NCBI RefSeq assembly: GCF_900091415.1
Contig: NZ_FMHU01000002.1
Location: forward strand, 744,001 to 808,000
Direction of reading: 5' to 3'
DNA length: 64,000 bases
Source of the DNA: Micromonospora inyonensis
GTDB lineage: Bacteria; Actinomycetota; Actinomycetes; Mycobacteriales; Micromonosporaceae
The notes under the pieces are model-generated. The model was not told where the DNA came from, searched no databases, and saw only the letters and a program-made list of their open reading frames with translations. Numbering within the stretch: position 1 is the first letter of the stretch; each line of letters begins with the position of its first letter. A program made the translations under genes and the position numbers. This document shows positions 54,965 to 64,000 of this stretch, piece by piece.

Positions 54965-56512
54965 TCAGCGGGTCGATGAGCGGGGGACCGGGGGCAGTCG
55001 GGGTACCGGCGCCTGCACCAGGTCCAGTTGGGCCCACGCGCCGGTCCCGGTCCGTAACTCCAGCCGGCGCAGGACACCGGAGCGGTCGAGCCAGTACCGC
55101 AGCGCGTGTCGTCCGCCGTACACCTCGATGACGTCCACCGGTTGCCTGCCGGCGTTGTCCCGCCGCAGCCAGGTGGCCCGGTCCGGGTCCGGCGGCTCCC
55201 GGCCGGCCCGCAACGCCGAACCGACCAGCAGGTCCAGCTCACCCGGGCCCGTTCGGCCCCGCTGCCAGCGGGCGTCGCGGGGTGGCGGCAGGGGCGGCCG
55301 GGCATCCGGGGCCTCGTCCCCGACCGGGACCTGTGTCCGGGCCACCCCCGACCGGTCGTGGCGGGTGAGGGTGCGCTGCTCGGGCGCGTCGAGGTCGGTC
55401 GTGGCGAGGTAGGCGACCTGTCCACGCCAGTCCAGCCAGCCACCACCCCGCAGGTTCGCGCCGGTGCCGGTGGGGGCGGCCAGGGTAAGCGCGGTGCCTC
55501 CGAGGGCCCGGTTCCGGGCCGGCATCGCGGTCAGCCGCTCCGCCTCCTCCCCGGTCAGGTCCCGGGGCAGCCCCCGGGCTCCCCCGAGGGCGGCCACCGG
55601 GTGCAGCGGCGGGCGGTGCGACCGGTCCAGGTCCAGCGTCACCGGTACCGCGTCGGGCAGCCGGGCCGTCAGGCGGTGCAGTCGGGCGTCCCGATCCACC
55701 CAGTAGCGCCACCCGTCGTCGGGCGGGGGTCGGGTGGGCGTGCCGCTGGCGGGGGAGTCGGGCGGGACCGGCAGGTCCGCCATGCGGAACACGTCCACCG
55801 GGCTGCGGCCGACGGTGTCCCGGGCCACCCAGCGGGCACCGGGCAACCGCGCGACCGGGTCGGGCCGGTCGGCGGCGAGTGCCAGGAGCAGATCGAGGAG
55901 GGCGGCCACCGGCGGGCGGTCCGGCAGGTCGCGGATCCGCCAGTTGTCGGCGGGGGGCACCAGTGGCGGGACGGCCGGCGTGAGCACGGCGGCCGGGTCG
56001 GGACGGACCGCCATGAGGTCGGGGGTCGCCTGTACCAGCCCGCGGAGCGGACCGGCCCCCGGGCCGCCGACGTCGAGGTACACCAACGGCCGGGTCCAGT
56101 CGACCCAGCCGACCGCCTCGACGCGGTCGCCGCCCCGGCCGACGGTGGCCCGCACCCCGGCCCGTCCGTCCCGGTAGTTCGTGACCCGGACGGCGGCCAG
56201 CCGTTCGGCCTCGGCGACGGTGAGCGCACGGGTCGGGGCGGGCGGGTCGGGCTGCCAGGTGAGCAGCCCGGCGACCAGGGCCGAGGCGGTGACGGCCGCC
56301 ACGACGCCGAGCCCGACCAGGCGGGTGTGGCGCCGGCGCGTGGACCGGACCGCCCGGCCGTCGGCACCCGGGTCGCGACGAGCGGTCCGGGTGGTGGCGT
56401 CCCGACCTCGACGGACGGTCCGGGTGGTGGCGTCCGGGTCGCTGCGGACGGCCGGATCGGCGTCGCCCGGGGCGGGCGCGTGTCCGGGTCCCGGCTCGGG
56501 CGATGTCTCCAC
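54965..56512 (-). CDS. Membrane-anchored protein with two repeated extracellular lobes
   Basis: A 515-aa protein. About 70 charged residues, one helix ([20 protein letters not shown]) and then two related lobes. Lobe 1 has [16 protein letters not shown] and [14 protein letters not shown]; lobe 2 has [17 protein letters not shown] and [14 protein letters not shown]. Each lobe ends with a similar pair ([14 protein letters not shown] and [14 protein letters not shown]). This shows an internal duplication, perhaps like LppX/LolA-type lipid-binding folds, but that is a guess. GTG 56512 is chosen; the frame extends to 56704 with low-complexity sequence. Confidence 0.7.
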   Translation of the reverse strand: METSPEPGPGHAPAPGDADPAVRSDPDATTRTVRRGRDATTRTARRDPGADGRAVRSTRRRHTRLVGLGVVAAVTASALVAGLLTWQPDPPAPTRALTVAEAERLAAVRVTNYRDGRAGVRATVGRGGDRVEAVGWVDWTRPLVYLDVGGPGAGPLRGLVQATPDLMAVRPDPAAVLTPAVPPLVPPADNWRIRDLPDRPPVAALLDLLLALAADRPDPVARLPGARWVARDTVGRSPVDVFRMADLPVPPDSPASGTPTRPPPDDGWRYWVDRDARLHRLTARLPDAVPVTLDLDRSHRPPLHPVAALGGARGLPRDLTGEEAERLTAMPARNRALGGTALTLAAPTGTGANLRGGGWLDWRGQVAYLATTDLDAPEQRTLTRHDRSGVARTQVPVGDEAPDARPPLPPPRDARWQRGRTGPGELDLLVGSALRAGREPPDPDRATWLRRDNAGRQPVDVIEVYGGRHALRYWLDRSGVLRRLELRTGTGAWAQLDLVQAPVPRLPPVPRSSTR

Positions 56513-56796
56513 GAGTGGTGAAACGCCCCGACCGGGCTGGGGTGACGAGCAGGGGCGCTCGCGGCGGCCGGTCTGCGCGCTCGGCGCGACCGCACCGGGG
56601 GCGCACGCCGGTCGACCTGGGTGCCGCGACCCCTGCGCCGGGCGGGTCGGCCGACGAGGGCCGGGCCCGGCCCGGTCGGCCGCCGCGAGCGGCCTACGGA
56701 GCACACCCTAGCGTGGTGAGATGTAGCCCACAACGAGAATATCGAAGCTGGTCAGGGCGGGTCCCGGGTTCGGGTCGGAGTGTCACACCCGCGGCG

Positions 56797-56802
56797 TACC
56801 GT
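56797..56802 (+). promoter_or_regulatory. -10 box of uvrB (leaderless)
   Basis: TACCGT ends 6 nt before ATG 56809. No convincing LexA box was found nearby. Confidence 0.45.
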
Positions 56803-56808
56803 TGGGTC

Positions 56809-58917
56809 ATGGCGCTCGACATCCCCCGTCTCGACGGACGTTTCCAGGTCGTCAGCGATTTCCAACCGGCCGGCGACCAGCCCGCCGCCATCGACGACCT
56901 GGAGCGGCGTGTCCGCCGGGGCGACCGGAACACGGTCCTGCTCGGCGCGACCGGCACCGGCAAGAGCGCCACCACGGCCTGGCTGGTCGAGCGCCTGCAA
57001 CGGCCGACGCTGGTCCTCGCCCCCAACAAGACCCTCTGCGCCCAGCTGGCCAAGGAGTTCAGCGAGCTGCTCCCGCACAACGCGGTGGAGTACTTCGTCT
57101 CCTACTACGACTACTACCAGCCCGAGGCGTACATCCCGCAGACCGACACCTACATCGAGAAGGACTCCTCGATCAACGAGGAGGTCGAGCGGCTGCGCCA
57201 CTCGGCCACGATGTCCCTGCTCACCCGGCGGGACGTGATCGTGGTGGCCACGGTCTCGGCGATCTACGGCCTGGGCACCCCGGAGGAGTACCTCGACCAG
57301 GCCGTCCGGGTCACCGTCGGGCAGGAGGTCGACCGCGACCAACTGCTGCGGCGACTGGTCGAGATCCAGTACACCCGCAACGACATGGCCTTCCAGCGCG
57401 GCACGTTCCGGGTCCGGGGCGACACCCTGGAGATCATCCCGGCGTACGAGGAGTTGGCGCTGCGGATCGAGCTCTTCGGTGACGAGGTGGAGAAGCTCTA
57501 CTACCTCAACCCGGTCACCGGCGACGTGGTGCGGGAGATCCCCACTCTGTTGATCTTCCCGGCCTCGCACTACGCCACCGGCGCGGAGCGGATGGAGCGG
57601 GCCGTCCGCGACATCGAGGCGGAGCTGGCCGAGCGCCTCGCCGAGCTGGAACGGCAGGGGAAGCTGCTGGAAGCGCAGCGGCTGCGGATGCGCACCACCT
57701 ACGACCTCGAGATGATGCGGCAGGTCGGCTTCTGCTCCGGCATCGAGAACTACTCCATGCACATCGACGGTCGGCTGCCCGGCAGCCCCCCGCACTGCCT
57801 GCTCGACTACTTCCCGGACGACTTCCTCACCGTCGTCGACGAGTCGCACGTGACGATCCCGCAGATCGGTGGCATGTACGAGGGTGACGCCTCCCGCAAG
57901 CGGATGCTGATCGACCACGGGTTCCGGCTGCCCAGCGCGGCCGACAACCGGCCGCTGCGTTTCGACGAGTTCCTGGAGCGGGTGGGCCAGATGGTCTTCC
58001 TCTCCGCCACCCCGGGCCCCTGGGAGATGGAGCAGGCACAGGGCGAGTACGTCGAGCAGGTGATCCGTCCGACCGGGCTGGTCGACCCGGAGGTCGTCGT
58101 GAAGCCCACCAAGGGGCAGATCGACGACCTGATGCACGAGATCCGCCTGCGGACCGAACGCGACGAGCGGGTGCTGGTCACCACGCTGACCAAGAAGATG
58201 GCCGAGGATCTCTCCGACTACCTGTTGGAGAACGGCATCCGGGTGCGCTACCTGCACTCCGAGGTCGACACGCTGCGCCGGGTGGAGCTGCTGAGCGAGC
58301 TGCGCAAGGGCGATTACGACGTGCTGGTCGGCATCAACCTGCTCCGGGAGGGTCTCGACCTGCCCGAGGTCTCCCTGGTGGCGATCCTCGACGCCGACAA
58401 GGAGGGCTTCCTGCGCAGCGGCCGGTCGCTGATCCAGACCATCGGCCGGGCAGCCCGGAACGTCTCCGGTCAGGTGCACATGTACGCCGACAAGATCACT
58501 CCGTCGATGGCCGAGGCGATCGACGAGACCAACCGGCGGCGGGCCAAGCAGGTCGCGCACAACGATGCCCACGGGATCAGCCCCGAACCGCTGCGCAAGA
58601 AGATCCACGACATCCTGGACGACATCTACCGCGAGGCGGAGGACACCGAGACCGACCACCGGGTGGGCGGTGCGGTCCGCCAGCTCTCCCGGGGCAAGGC
58701 CCCGGTCAAGGAGACCCGCAGTCGCTCCCGGGTGACTGCCGGCCCGTCCCGGGAGGGGATGGCCCGCGCCGACCTCGCCCAGCTCATCCAGGAACTCAAC
58801 GACCAGATGCTCGCCGCTGCCCGGGAGTTGCAGTTCGAACTGGCCGCCCGGATCCGGGACGAGGTCGCCGAACTCAAGAAGGAGCTGCGGGGCATGGACG
58901 CGGCCGGGGTGAAGTGA
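56809..58917 (+). CDS. uvrB: Excinuclease ABC subunit B
   Basis: A 702-aa UvrB, the damage-verifying helicase of nucleotide excision repair. Walker [17 protein letters not shown], the beta-hairpin region [20 protein letters not shown], motif [14 protein letters not shown], motif [11 protein letters not shown] and the C-terminal UvrC-contacting UVR domain ([20 protein letters not shown]) are all present. ATG 56809 ([13 protein letters not shown]) is the natural start. Confidence 0.97.
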   Translation: MALDIPRLDGRFQVVSDFQPAGDQPAAIDDLERRVRRGDRNTVLLGATGTGKSATTAWLVERLQRPTLVLAPNKTLCAQLAKEFSELLPHNAVEYFVSYYDYYQPEAYIPQTDTYIEKDSSINEEVERLRHSATMSLLTRRDVIVVATVSAIYGLGTPEEYLDQAVRVTVGQEVDRDQLLRRLVEIQYTRNDMAFQRGTFRVRGDTLEIIPAYEELALRIELFGDEVEKLYYLNPVTGDVVREIPTLLIFPASHYATGAERMERAVRDIEAELAERLAELERQGKLLEAQRLRMRTTYDLEMMRQVGFCSGIENYSMHIDGRLPGSPPHCLLDYFPDDFLTVVDESHVTIPQIGGMYEGDASRKRMLIDHGFRLPSAADNRPLRFDEFLERVGQMVFLSATPGPWEMEQAQGEYVEQVIRPTGLVDPEVVVKPTKGQIDDLMHEIRLRTERDERVLVTTLTKKMAEDLSDYLLENGIRVRYLHSEVDTLRRVELLSELRKGDYDVLVGINLLREGLDLPEVSLVAILDADKEGFLRSGRSLIQTIGRAARNVSGQVHMYADKITPSMAEAIDETNRRRAKQVAHNDAHGISPEPLRKKIHDILDDIYREAEDTETDHRVGGAVRQLSRGKAPVKETRSRSRVTAGPSREGMARADLAQLIQELNDQMLAAARELQFELAARIRDEVAELKKELRGMDAAGVK

Positions 58918-59050
58918 CGTCCTGGGGCGGCTCACCGGTCGGTGGGCAGGGTGTCCCGATCGTCGGACCGCCGTAGCCCCGTTCGCGTCCCGGGTCGCCG
59001 GACCGTAGGCGACGCGCCGGCACCGCTTGTTGCTCTCTGTGAGCAGGGTA

Positions 59051-59079
59051 TTGCGTGGGGTTTCCGCCGCCCGTAGTCT
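59051..59079 (+). promoter_or_regulatory. Promoter of the XRE-DUF5753 gene
   Basis: TTGCGT (59051-59056) and TAGTCT (59074-59079) with a 17-bp spacer. The mRNA would start about 12 nt before ATG 59098, just upstream of or within the GGGAGG ribosome site. Confidence 0.6.
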
Positions 59080-59097
59080 CCGACGGTGGGAGGCCGG

Positions 59098-59964
59098 ATG
59101 CCGCTGCCAACGAGTCCCGTTATCCGCCGGGCGCGCCTGGGCGCGGAGCTGCGCCAGCTTCGTCGCCAGGCGGCGCTCACCCTCGAGCAGGTCTGCGAAC
59201 GGCTGGGCTGGGCTTCCACCTCCAAGCTGTCCCGGATCGAGCTGGGGCAGAGCCGCCCCGACCTGGCCGACGTCTTCGACCTGCTCGACGTCTACGAGGT
59301 CCCGGTGGCGCAGCGGGAGGCGCTCATCGTCATCGCCCGGGACGCCGCGACCAACCGGAGCTGGTGGAAGGCCCTCGGTGAGATGGGGGAGCGGCAGCGC
59401 ACCTACGCCGAGCTGGAGGCGGGGGCGGCCACCATCTTCGAGTACCAGCCCGCGGTGGTGCCGGGGCTGCTCCAGACCCGGGCGTACGCGCGGCTGCGGG
59501 TGGCCGCCGGCCGGCTGATCGACCCCGAGATCGACGTGGAGGCGGACACCCGGGCCCGGGCTGCCCGCCAGGACGTGCTGCAACGGGCGGATGCGCCCCG
59601 CTACACCGCCGTCCTCGACGAGGCGGTGCTCACCGGTGCCGGCCTCGCCGACCCGGTGTGGCGGGACCAGGCGCGGCACCTGGTGGCGGCGGCCCGGCGG
59701 ACGAACGTGACGATCCGGGTCCTGCCCCGGGGCGTCCCGGTGGCCGGGAGCGTGATGCACCCGCTGACGCCCTTCTCCTGCTACGCCTTTCCGGATCCGG
59801 CCGACCCGCGCACCGTGGTGCTGGAGGCGCTCACCACCGACCTGCGGCTGACCGCCGAGCCGGACGTCCGCCGTTACGAGCAGATCGCCGGCTGGCTGCT
59901 CGACGCGGCCCTGTCCGCCGCCGACACGATCGAGCTGCTCACCAGACAGGAGGCCGACCAGTGA
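59098..59964 (+). CDS. XRE-family regulator with DUF5753 domain
   Basis: A 288-aa actinomycete regulator. The N-terminal HTH (RARLGAELRQLRRQAALTLE, STSKLSRIELGQSRP) is followed by the DUF5753 domain (IFEYQPAVVPGLLQTRAYAR, YTAVLDEAVLTG, VTIRVLPRGVPVAGS). This is the Scr1-type architecture that normally has a small DUF397 gene directly downstream. Here only a 23-codon frame (59961-60032) follows, without DUF397 sequence. Confidence 0.9.
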   Translation: MPLPTSPVIRRARLGAELRQLRRQAALTLEQVCERLGWASTSKLSRIELGQSRPDLADVFDLLDVYEVPVAQREALIVIARDAATNRSWWKALGEMGERQRTYAELEAGAATIFEYQPAVVPGLLQTRAYARLRVAAGRLIDPEIDVEADTRARAARQDVLQRADAPRYTAVLDEAVLTGAGLADPVWRDQARHLVAAARRTNVTIRVLPRGVPVAGSVMHPLTPFSCYAFPDPADPRTVVLEALTTDLRLTAEPDVRRYEQIAGWLLDAALSAADTIELLTRQEADQ

Positions 59965-59991
59965 GCCGGCAGCCGGGCCGTGTCCCCGACG

Positions 59992-60756
59992 TCACCGGGC
60001 GTGCCGCTGGAATCCGCCCTCCGAGTCGATGACCTGACCGGTGATCCAGCGGGCCTCGGGTGAGCAGAGGAAGGCCACCAGGCGCGCCGCGTCCCCCGGC
60101 GTGCCCCACTGCCCGCCGGGGAAGTGGCGGGCGACCGCGGCGTGCACCTCGGGCGGGGCGTAACCGGTGTCAGTGGGGCCGGGGTTGAGGCAGTTGACCG
60201 TGATTCCCCGGGGCATCAGCAGGGGCGCGAGCTGCGTGGTCAGGTTCTCCACGGCGGCCTTGCTCACCGCGTACGCCAGTTCGTCCGGCATCGGGCCGAG
60301 CCGCTGGCCGCTCGAGAACAGCACCAACCGACCGCCGTCACCGCCGGTGAACGCGGCGGCGAAGGCCTCGGCCAGCAGCAGGGTCGCCCGGACGTTGACC
60401 AACAGGTGCCGGTCGATCTCGTCCGCCTCCAGCGTGCCGAGCGAGGTGCGGGTGGAGTAGGCGTGCACCGCCACCACCGTTTCCAGCCGGCCGTACCGCC
60501 GGACGGTCTCGGCAACCAGGGCGGCCGGTGTGGCCGGGTCCAGCAGGTCGGCGGTGACGTGGTGGGCCGCTCCGCCCAGCTCGGCGAGGAGGTTCGGCAC
60601 GCCCTGCGGGTCGCCGCCGTAGGGCTGGGCGTCGTCGTAGCGGGGCAGGCCGGTGAGCAGGAGCCGGTGACCCGTCGTCGCGAGCGCCCGGGCGACCGCC
60701 GCGCCGATGCCGATGCTCCGACTGACTCCGGTCACCAGGGCCACGCGCTCGGTCAT
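59992..60756 (-). CDS. Short-chain dehydrogenase/reductase
   Basis: A 254-aa SDR. The cofactor motif is TGVSRSIGIGAAVARAL and the catalytic YxxxK is AYAVSKAAVENL, with a Ser at LFSSGQ. NPGPTDTGYAPPE and DSEGGFQRHAR complete the classical fold. Homologues include 3-oxoacyl-ACP-reductase-like enzymes; substrate unknown. It converges on the XRE gene. Confidence 0.9.
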   Translation of the reverse strand: MTERVALVTGVSRSIGIGAAVARALATTGHRLLLTGLPRYDDAQPYGGDPQGVPNLLAELGGAAHHVTADLLDPATPAALVAETVRRYGRLETVVAVHAYSTRTSLGTLEADEIDRHLLVNVRATLLLAEAFAAAFTGGDGGRLVLFSSGQRLGPMPDELAYAVSKAAVENLTTQLAPLLMPRGITVNCLNPGPTDTGYAPPEVHAAVARHFPGGQWGTPGDAARLVAFLCSPEARWITGQVIDSEGGFQRHAR

Positions 60757-60852
60757 GCCCGCGAGCCAACCACAGGTGCCGGGCGGACACGATGGCCTTT
60801 TCGCTGCCCGGGCCCGCCCTCCGGACCTCCTCGTCGACGCCGGGCGGCGCCG

Positions 60853-61146
60853 TCAGGCCGGTACGTCGACGAAGTGCTCGATCCGCGGAGGGTTGGCGAA
60901 GTGCGGCCCGATCAGGGCCCGCCACTGCGTGAACCGTTCGGTGCCCCGGAACTCGCGTTCGTGGGCCTCGACGGAGTCCCACTCGACGAGCAGCACGAAC
61001 CGCGACGGCGATTCGACGCCCCGGGTCATCCGCACCGAGCGGCAGCCGGGCGTGCTGGCGAGAATCGGGTGGCCCTGGGCGTACGCGGAGGCGAACGCGT
61101 CCTCGTGTCCGGGCAGTACGTCGATGAGCGCGACCTCAAGCACCAT
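60853..61146 (-). CDS. Antibiotic biosynthesis monooxygenase (ABM) domain protein
   Basis: A 97-aa dimeric alpha-beta-barrel domain protein: MVLEVALIDVLPGHEDAFAS, ILASTPGCRSVRMTRGVESP, FVLLVEWDSVEAHE. ATG 61146 starts the domain; the longer frame to 61206 adds no conserved residues. Family members include quinol monooxygenases and heme degraders; role here unknown. Confidence 0.85.
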   Translation of the reverse strand: MVLEVALIDVLPGHEDAFASAYAQGHPILASTPGCRSVRMTRGVESPSRFVLLVEWDSVEAHEREFRGTERFTQWRALIGPHFANPPRIEHFVDVPA

Positions 61147-61474
61147 GCCCCGCAGCCTGCCATGCCGCTCGACGGCCCCGAGCGGCGGTGCGGTCCCGTC
61201 CGACACCGGCTGGGCGACGGCTGTGCTGGACAGGGGATGTCGGCTGTGCCGGTCGCCCCCGAACAGCCCCGGGGTTCGCCAGCTTGCACCTAGCCTCCTA
61301 GGACGCTAAACGCGATGTGTCACCTCGCGCCCTACCGCGCGCATCACCCCTGGTGGCACGCCGGAACGCCGGGCCGCCCGCTCCGGAGCCCCGGAGCCGG
61401 TGACAGGCAAGAGAACGTGACGTGGTCGGCATTCGTCGTGCCGGAAGATGCGCCGGGAGGCGTGCATGGTGAAC

Positions 61475-61605
61475 AATGACCGCTGAGGAGGGGAGTATCC
61501 CTCGCGACGGTGTCGTCAGCACGGTCGAACGTCCCCGACGGTCGACCCGGCACCATCGGTCACCGATCCGTCCGCGGAGCGGTGGCGGGAGAGACCTCCG
61601 ACAGT
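61475..61605 (+). ncRNA. yybP-ykoY (Mn2+) riboswitch
   Basis: The leader of the TerC gene contains the ordered conserved words of this class: GGGGAGTA (about 61489-61496), TCGTCAGCAC in the loop (about 61513-61522) and GAGAGACC (about 61589-61597). The class binds manganese and typically controls TerC/Alx, MntP and Mn2+ pumps. The region 61147-61474 has no gene I can support. Exact stem limits are approximate. Confidence 0.8.
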
Positions 61606-61704
61606 CACCAACGTCAGCGTCACCGGCACACCGAGCCCTGCCATGCCCCTTGTCCGACGGGGTTGCGGTGTGCCTGTCGCTGTGTGTCTGCCGGAGGATA
61701 TGCT

Positions 61705-62703
61705 GTGAACGTGTCCGGACTGGTCTGGGCCGTGACCCTGATCGCGCTGACCGCGATCCTGGTTTTCGACCTGTTGGTAATCGGCCGTCGCCCCCATGAG
61801 CCCAGCGTCCGCGAGTCCAGCCTCTGGGTGGGATTCTACGTCGGTCTGGCCCTGCTCTTCGGCGTCGGCCTCTGGGTGTTCGGCGGCGGCAAGGTGGCCG
61901 GTGAGTTCTACACCGGCTGGCTCACCGAGTACAGCCTCTCGGTGGACAACCTCTTCGTATTCGTGATCATCATGGCCCGGTTCGCGGTGCCCCGGCAGTA
62001 CCAGCAGAAGGTGCTGCTGATCGGCATCGTGCTGGCGCTGATCATGCGGGGTGGCTTCATCGCGGCCGGCGCGGCGCTGATCTCGCAGTTCACCTGGGTC
62101 TTCTACATCTTCGGTGCGTTCCTCATCTACACCGCGATCAACCTGGCCCGGCAGGGCGAGCCGGACGAGGACGAGTTCACCGAGAACGTGCTGATTCGGT
62201 GGAGCCGGCGCGCGCTGCCCATCTCCAACGGCTACGACGGCGCGAAGATGACCACGCGGCTGTACGGTAAGCGCCTCTTCACCCCGATGCTGATTGTCAT
62301 GATCGCGATCGGCACCACCGACCTGATCTTCGCGCTGGACTCGATCCCGGCGATCTTCGGCATCACCCAGGAGCCGTACCTGGTCTTCACCGCGAACGTC
62401 TTCGCGCTGATGGGGCTCCGGCAGCTCTACTTCCTGCTCGGTGGTCTGCTCGACCGCCTGATCTACCTCAGCACCGGACTGGCCGTGGTGCTCGGCTTCA
62501 TCGGCGTCAAGCTGATGCTGGAGGCCCTCGCCGAGAACAACCTGCCGTTCCTCAACGGTGGCGAGCACGTCAGCTGGGCCCCGCACATCCCGATCTGGCT
62601 CTCGTTGACGGTCATCCTCGGCACGCTCGCCGTGGCGACGATCGCCAGTCTGATCAAGTCGTCCCGGGACCGCCGCCGCGAACTGCTGGTCGTCAAGCAC
62701 TGA
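61705..62703 (+). CDS. TerC-family membrane protein (Alx-like)
   Basis: A 332-aa TerC protein with about nine helices. It has WLTEYSLSVDNLFVFVIIMA (acidic metal site), TTDLIFALDSIPAIFGITQ (second acidic site) and ALMGLRQLYFLLGGLLDRL, all hallmark segments. GTG 61705 has GGAGG at 61693-61697. With a manganese riboswitch in front, Mn2+ export during metal excess is the likely role. Confidence 0.93.
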   Translation: MNVSGLVWAVTLIALTAILVFDLLVIGRRPHEPSVRESSLWVGFYVGLALLFGVGLWVFGGGKVAGEFYTGWLTEYSLSVDNLFVFVIIMARFAVPRQYQQKVLLIGIVLALIMRGGFIAAGAALISQFTWVFYIFGAFLIYTAINLARQGEPDEDEFTENVLIRWSRRALPISNGYDGAKMTTRLYGKRLFTPMLIVMIAIGTTDLIFALDSIPAIFGITQEPYLVFTANVFALMGLRQLYFLLGGLLDRLIYLSTGLAVVLGFIGVKLMLEALAENNLPFLNGGEHVSWAPHIPIWLSLTVILGTLAVATIASLIKSSRDRRRELLVVKH

Positions 62704-62720
62704 CCGACTCGCCGCCTCGG

Positions 62721-62746
62721 GGCGTCCGCCGGATCCGACGGACGCC
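62721..62746 (+). terminator. Hairpin after the TerC gene
   Basis: GGCGTCCG (62721-62728) pairs with CGGACGCC (62739-62746). A direct repeat of GCCTCGGGGCGTC (62714-62726 and 62744-62756) overlaps it. Confidence 0.55.
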
Positions 62747-62790
62747 TCGGGGCGTCTGCGGGCCGGGGTGTCGGCCGGTGACCGCCGGGT

Positions 62791-63738
62791 TCAGACGCGG
62801 TGCACGCCGACCAGGGTGGCGGTCCGGTCGTCGGGGAGGCGTTCCTCCAGCACCCGGCGGCGCTGGTAGCAGGCGTGCAGCATGCGGCGGTCGTCGCCGG
62901 GGCGCGGTGGCGCGCTGACGATGCCGACGTGGTGGATCCCGCTGCCGTTCCGGGCGAAGAAGTACAGGTCGCCGACGCGTTCGGTGCCGAACTCCACGGG
63001 CGTGGTCGCGGCGGCCTGCTCCCCGGCGTCGCGGGGCAGCCGGACCCCGAACCGCCGCCAGGCCAGGTGCACCAGACCGGAGCAGTCGATCCCGGCGGGG
63101 GACGTGCCGCCCCAGATGTAGACGACGTCGCGGAGGCGCTCGGCGACGGCGAGCACCTCCTCCGGGGCCGGGGGGTGGGTCGGCAGGGGGACGGTGTGGT
63201 GGTCGGGGAGCCAGAGCGGTTCGGGATGCCCGGGGGCGTGTACCGGTCGCCAGCCGTCGACGGCCGGACCGGCGGGGGTGAGCCGGGTGCCGAGGACGAC
63301 GCCGGAGATCCGGACGTCGCCGTGCGGGGTGGCGTGCAGGGCGGTGACGGTGGCGTCGACGACCAGTGGGTCGGTGGCGTCGACGACCAGCGGGTCGGTG
63401 ACGGCCGGGGTGCCGGTGGGCGCGGCGGCGAGCTGGCCGGTGGGCAACCAGCCGGGGTAGCCGCGTGGGTCGAGGTCGACGGCGGGCTGTTCGACGGCGA
63501 CGACCCGCACCCAGCCGTGGGGGCCCGTCTCGGTGACCAGCACCTCCTCGCCGAGCAGCAGCTGGCTCAGGACGCAGTCGCCGACCTGTTGGTCGGTGTC
63601 CATGCCGGCGATCCAGGCCGCGGTGTCGACGTGCGCGCCGAGTGCGGGGGCGTCGATCGGGCGGACCGCTTCGGGGCCGCTCCAGAGGGTCGCTACGCCG
63701 ACCCGGACGACGGCCCGCTGGCCGGCTCGCAGTTCCAC
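62791..63738 (-). CDS. NlpC/P60 cell-wall peptidase
   Basis: A 315-aa cysteine peptidase. The N-terminal two-thirds are SH3-like segments (QLLLGEEVLVTETGPHGWVR). The C-terminal NlpC/P60 domain has YIWGGTSPAGIDCSGLVHLA (catalytic Cys) and GSGIHHVGIVSA (His). The architecture is that of YkfC-type gamma-D-glutamyl-L-diamino-acid endopeptidases. GTG 63738 is preceded by GGGAG with 5-nt spacing; GTG 63744 is the alternative. There is a repeated DPLVVDAT pair near residue 120. A dipeptide epimerase gene lies 58 nt upstream. Confidence 0.88.
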   Translation of the reverse strand: MELRAGQRAVVRVGVATLWSGPEAVRPIDAPALGAHVDTAAWIAGMDTDQQVGDCVLSQLLLGEEVLVTETGPHGWVRVVAVEQPAVDLDPRGYPGWLPTGQLAAAPTGTPAVTDPLVVDATDPLVVDATVTALHATPHGDVRISGVVLGTRLTPAGPAVDGWRPVHAPGHPEPLWLPDHHTVPLPTHPPAPEEVLAVAERLRDVVYIWGGTSPAGIDCSGLVHLAWRRFGVRLPRDAGEQAAATTPVEFGTERVGDLYFFARNGSGIHHVGIVSAPPRPGDDRRMLHACYQRRRVLEERLPDDRTATLVGVHRV

Positions 63739-63796
63739 GTGCACTCCCAGGCGTCGGGGGGCGTTGCGGTGACCCTATGAAAGATTCCGACGGTCA

Positions 63797-64000
63797 TCAA
63801 GCACGTGGCTGAATCTTTGCTTCATCGATGCCCTTCACGCCGAGACCGGGTGCGTCGGGGAGCACCACGGTCGCGCCGTCGTACCGCATGCCGCCGCGCA
63901 CCGGCGACCAGGCCAGCCACCAGGCAGCGTCGAGGTCGGGCACGACGGTGGTGCCGTAGGCGGCGACCAGGCTGGCGGCGGCGCCGACGCCGATCTGGCT
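63797..64000 (-). CDS. Dipeptide epimerase (enolase superfamily), 3' end only
   Basis: The last 67 residues of a minus-strand protein that continues past the window. AAWWLAWSPVRGGMRYDGAT and VVLPDAPGLGVKGI match the C-terminus of L-Ala-D/L-Glu epimerases and related enolase-superfamily enzymes. It precedes the NlpC/P60 gene, as in ykfB-ykfC-type murein recycling operons. Confidence 0.75.
   Translation of the reverse strand, partial: SQIGVGAAASLVAAYGTTVVPDLDAAWWLAWSPVRGGMRYDGATVVLPDAPGLGVKGIDEAKIQPRA

Noticed and set aside
56703-56808. LexA-type SOS box before uvrB
   Set aside because: A partial TCGAA word is present but the inverted half does not match.
61298-61556. Minus-strand frames upstream of the TerC gene
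   Set aside because: Low-complexity, no ribosome site, and they run antisense to the riboswitch.

Overview
The window is very GC-rich actinobacterial DNA. Start codons are often GTG or TTG, and several genes have a TAnnnT -10 box 6-7 nt before the start codon, which suggests leaderless mRNAs. The gene order gltBD, pyk, tRNA-Leu, ANTAR response regulator, liv operon, polA, rpsA, coaE and uvrB is the conserved actinobacterial core arrangement. Gene content and repeats point to a Micromonospora-like member of the Micromonosporaceae. That placement is an inference; there is no rRNA gene to confirm it.

Left core (1-35,850). It opens with the 3' part of gltB, then gltD, a RibD/DHFR-like protein, a secreted lipase, a small secreted protein, an aldo/keto reductase, a GMC oxidoreductase, pyruvate kinase, thioesterase II, a cysteine-free Rrf2 regulator with a TauE-type exporter, a PLP decarboxylase, a luciferase-like monooxygenase, and an Lrp regulator divergent from a Cys/Met PLP enzyme. 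Next come a YCII/DGPF protein with a decayed ECF sigma gene, a decayed homing-endonuclease-like gene beside tRNA-Leu(CAA), the PdtaR-like regulator, and a frameshifted beta-propeller lipoprotein gene. Two ABC importers follow (branched-chain amino acids; glutamate-type amino acids), then polA and a DUF2945-DUF3140 pair.

Integrated element (36,147-51,208, 15,062 bp). It sits inside a SAM-dependent methyltransferase gene, whose 3' part lies at 35,849-36,146 and 5' part at 51,206-51,711. Joining the two halves at the shared ATC gives an uninterrupted 801-nt frame. The element carries a full methyltransferase of the same family next to its left end, with the insertion-site region recoded at synonymous positions. 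Other cargo is a PPC/DUF296 protein, three HTH regulators, accessory MurC and MurF ligases, a secreted protein, a pSAM2-type (RepSA) replication initiator and a large serine integrase. The integrase is broken by an IS after codon 3 and by a one-base deletion; repairing both gives an exact 474-codon frame. Two copies of a 968-bp IS are present, and one has a 1,013-bp IS nested in it. I see no FtsK/Tra transfer gene.

Right core (51,206-64,000). It holds rpsA, a CoaE-GrpB fusion, a two-lobed membrane-anchored protein, uvrB, an XRE-DUF5753 regulator without its usual DUF397 partner, an SDR, an ABM monooxygenase, a TerC transporter behind a probable yybP-ykoY (Mn2+) riboswitch, and an NlpC/P60 endopeptidase downstream of a dipeptide epimerase that runs off the window, a likely murein-peptide recycling pair.
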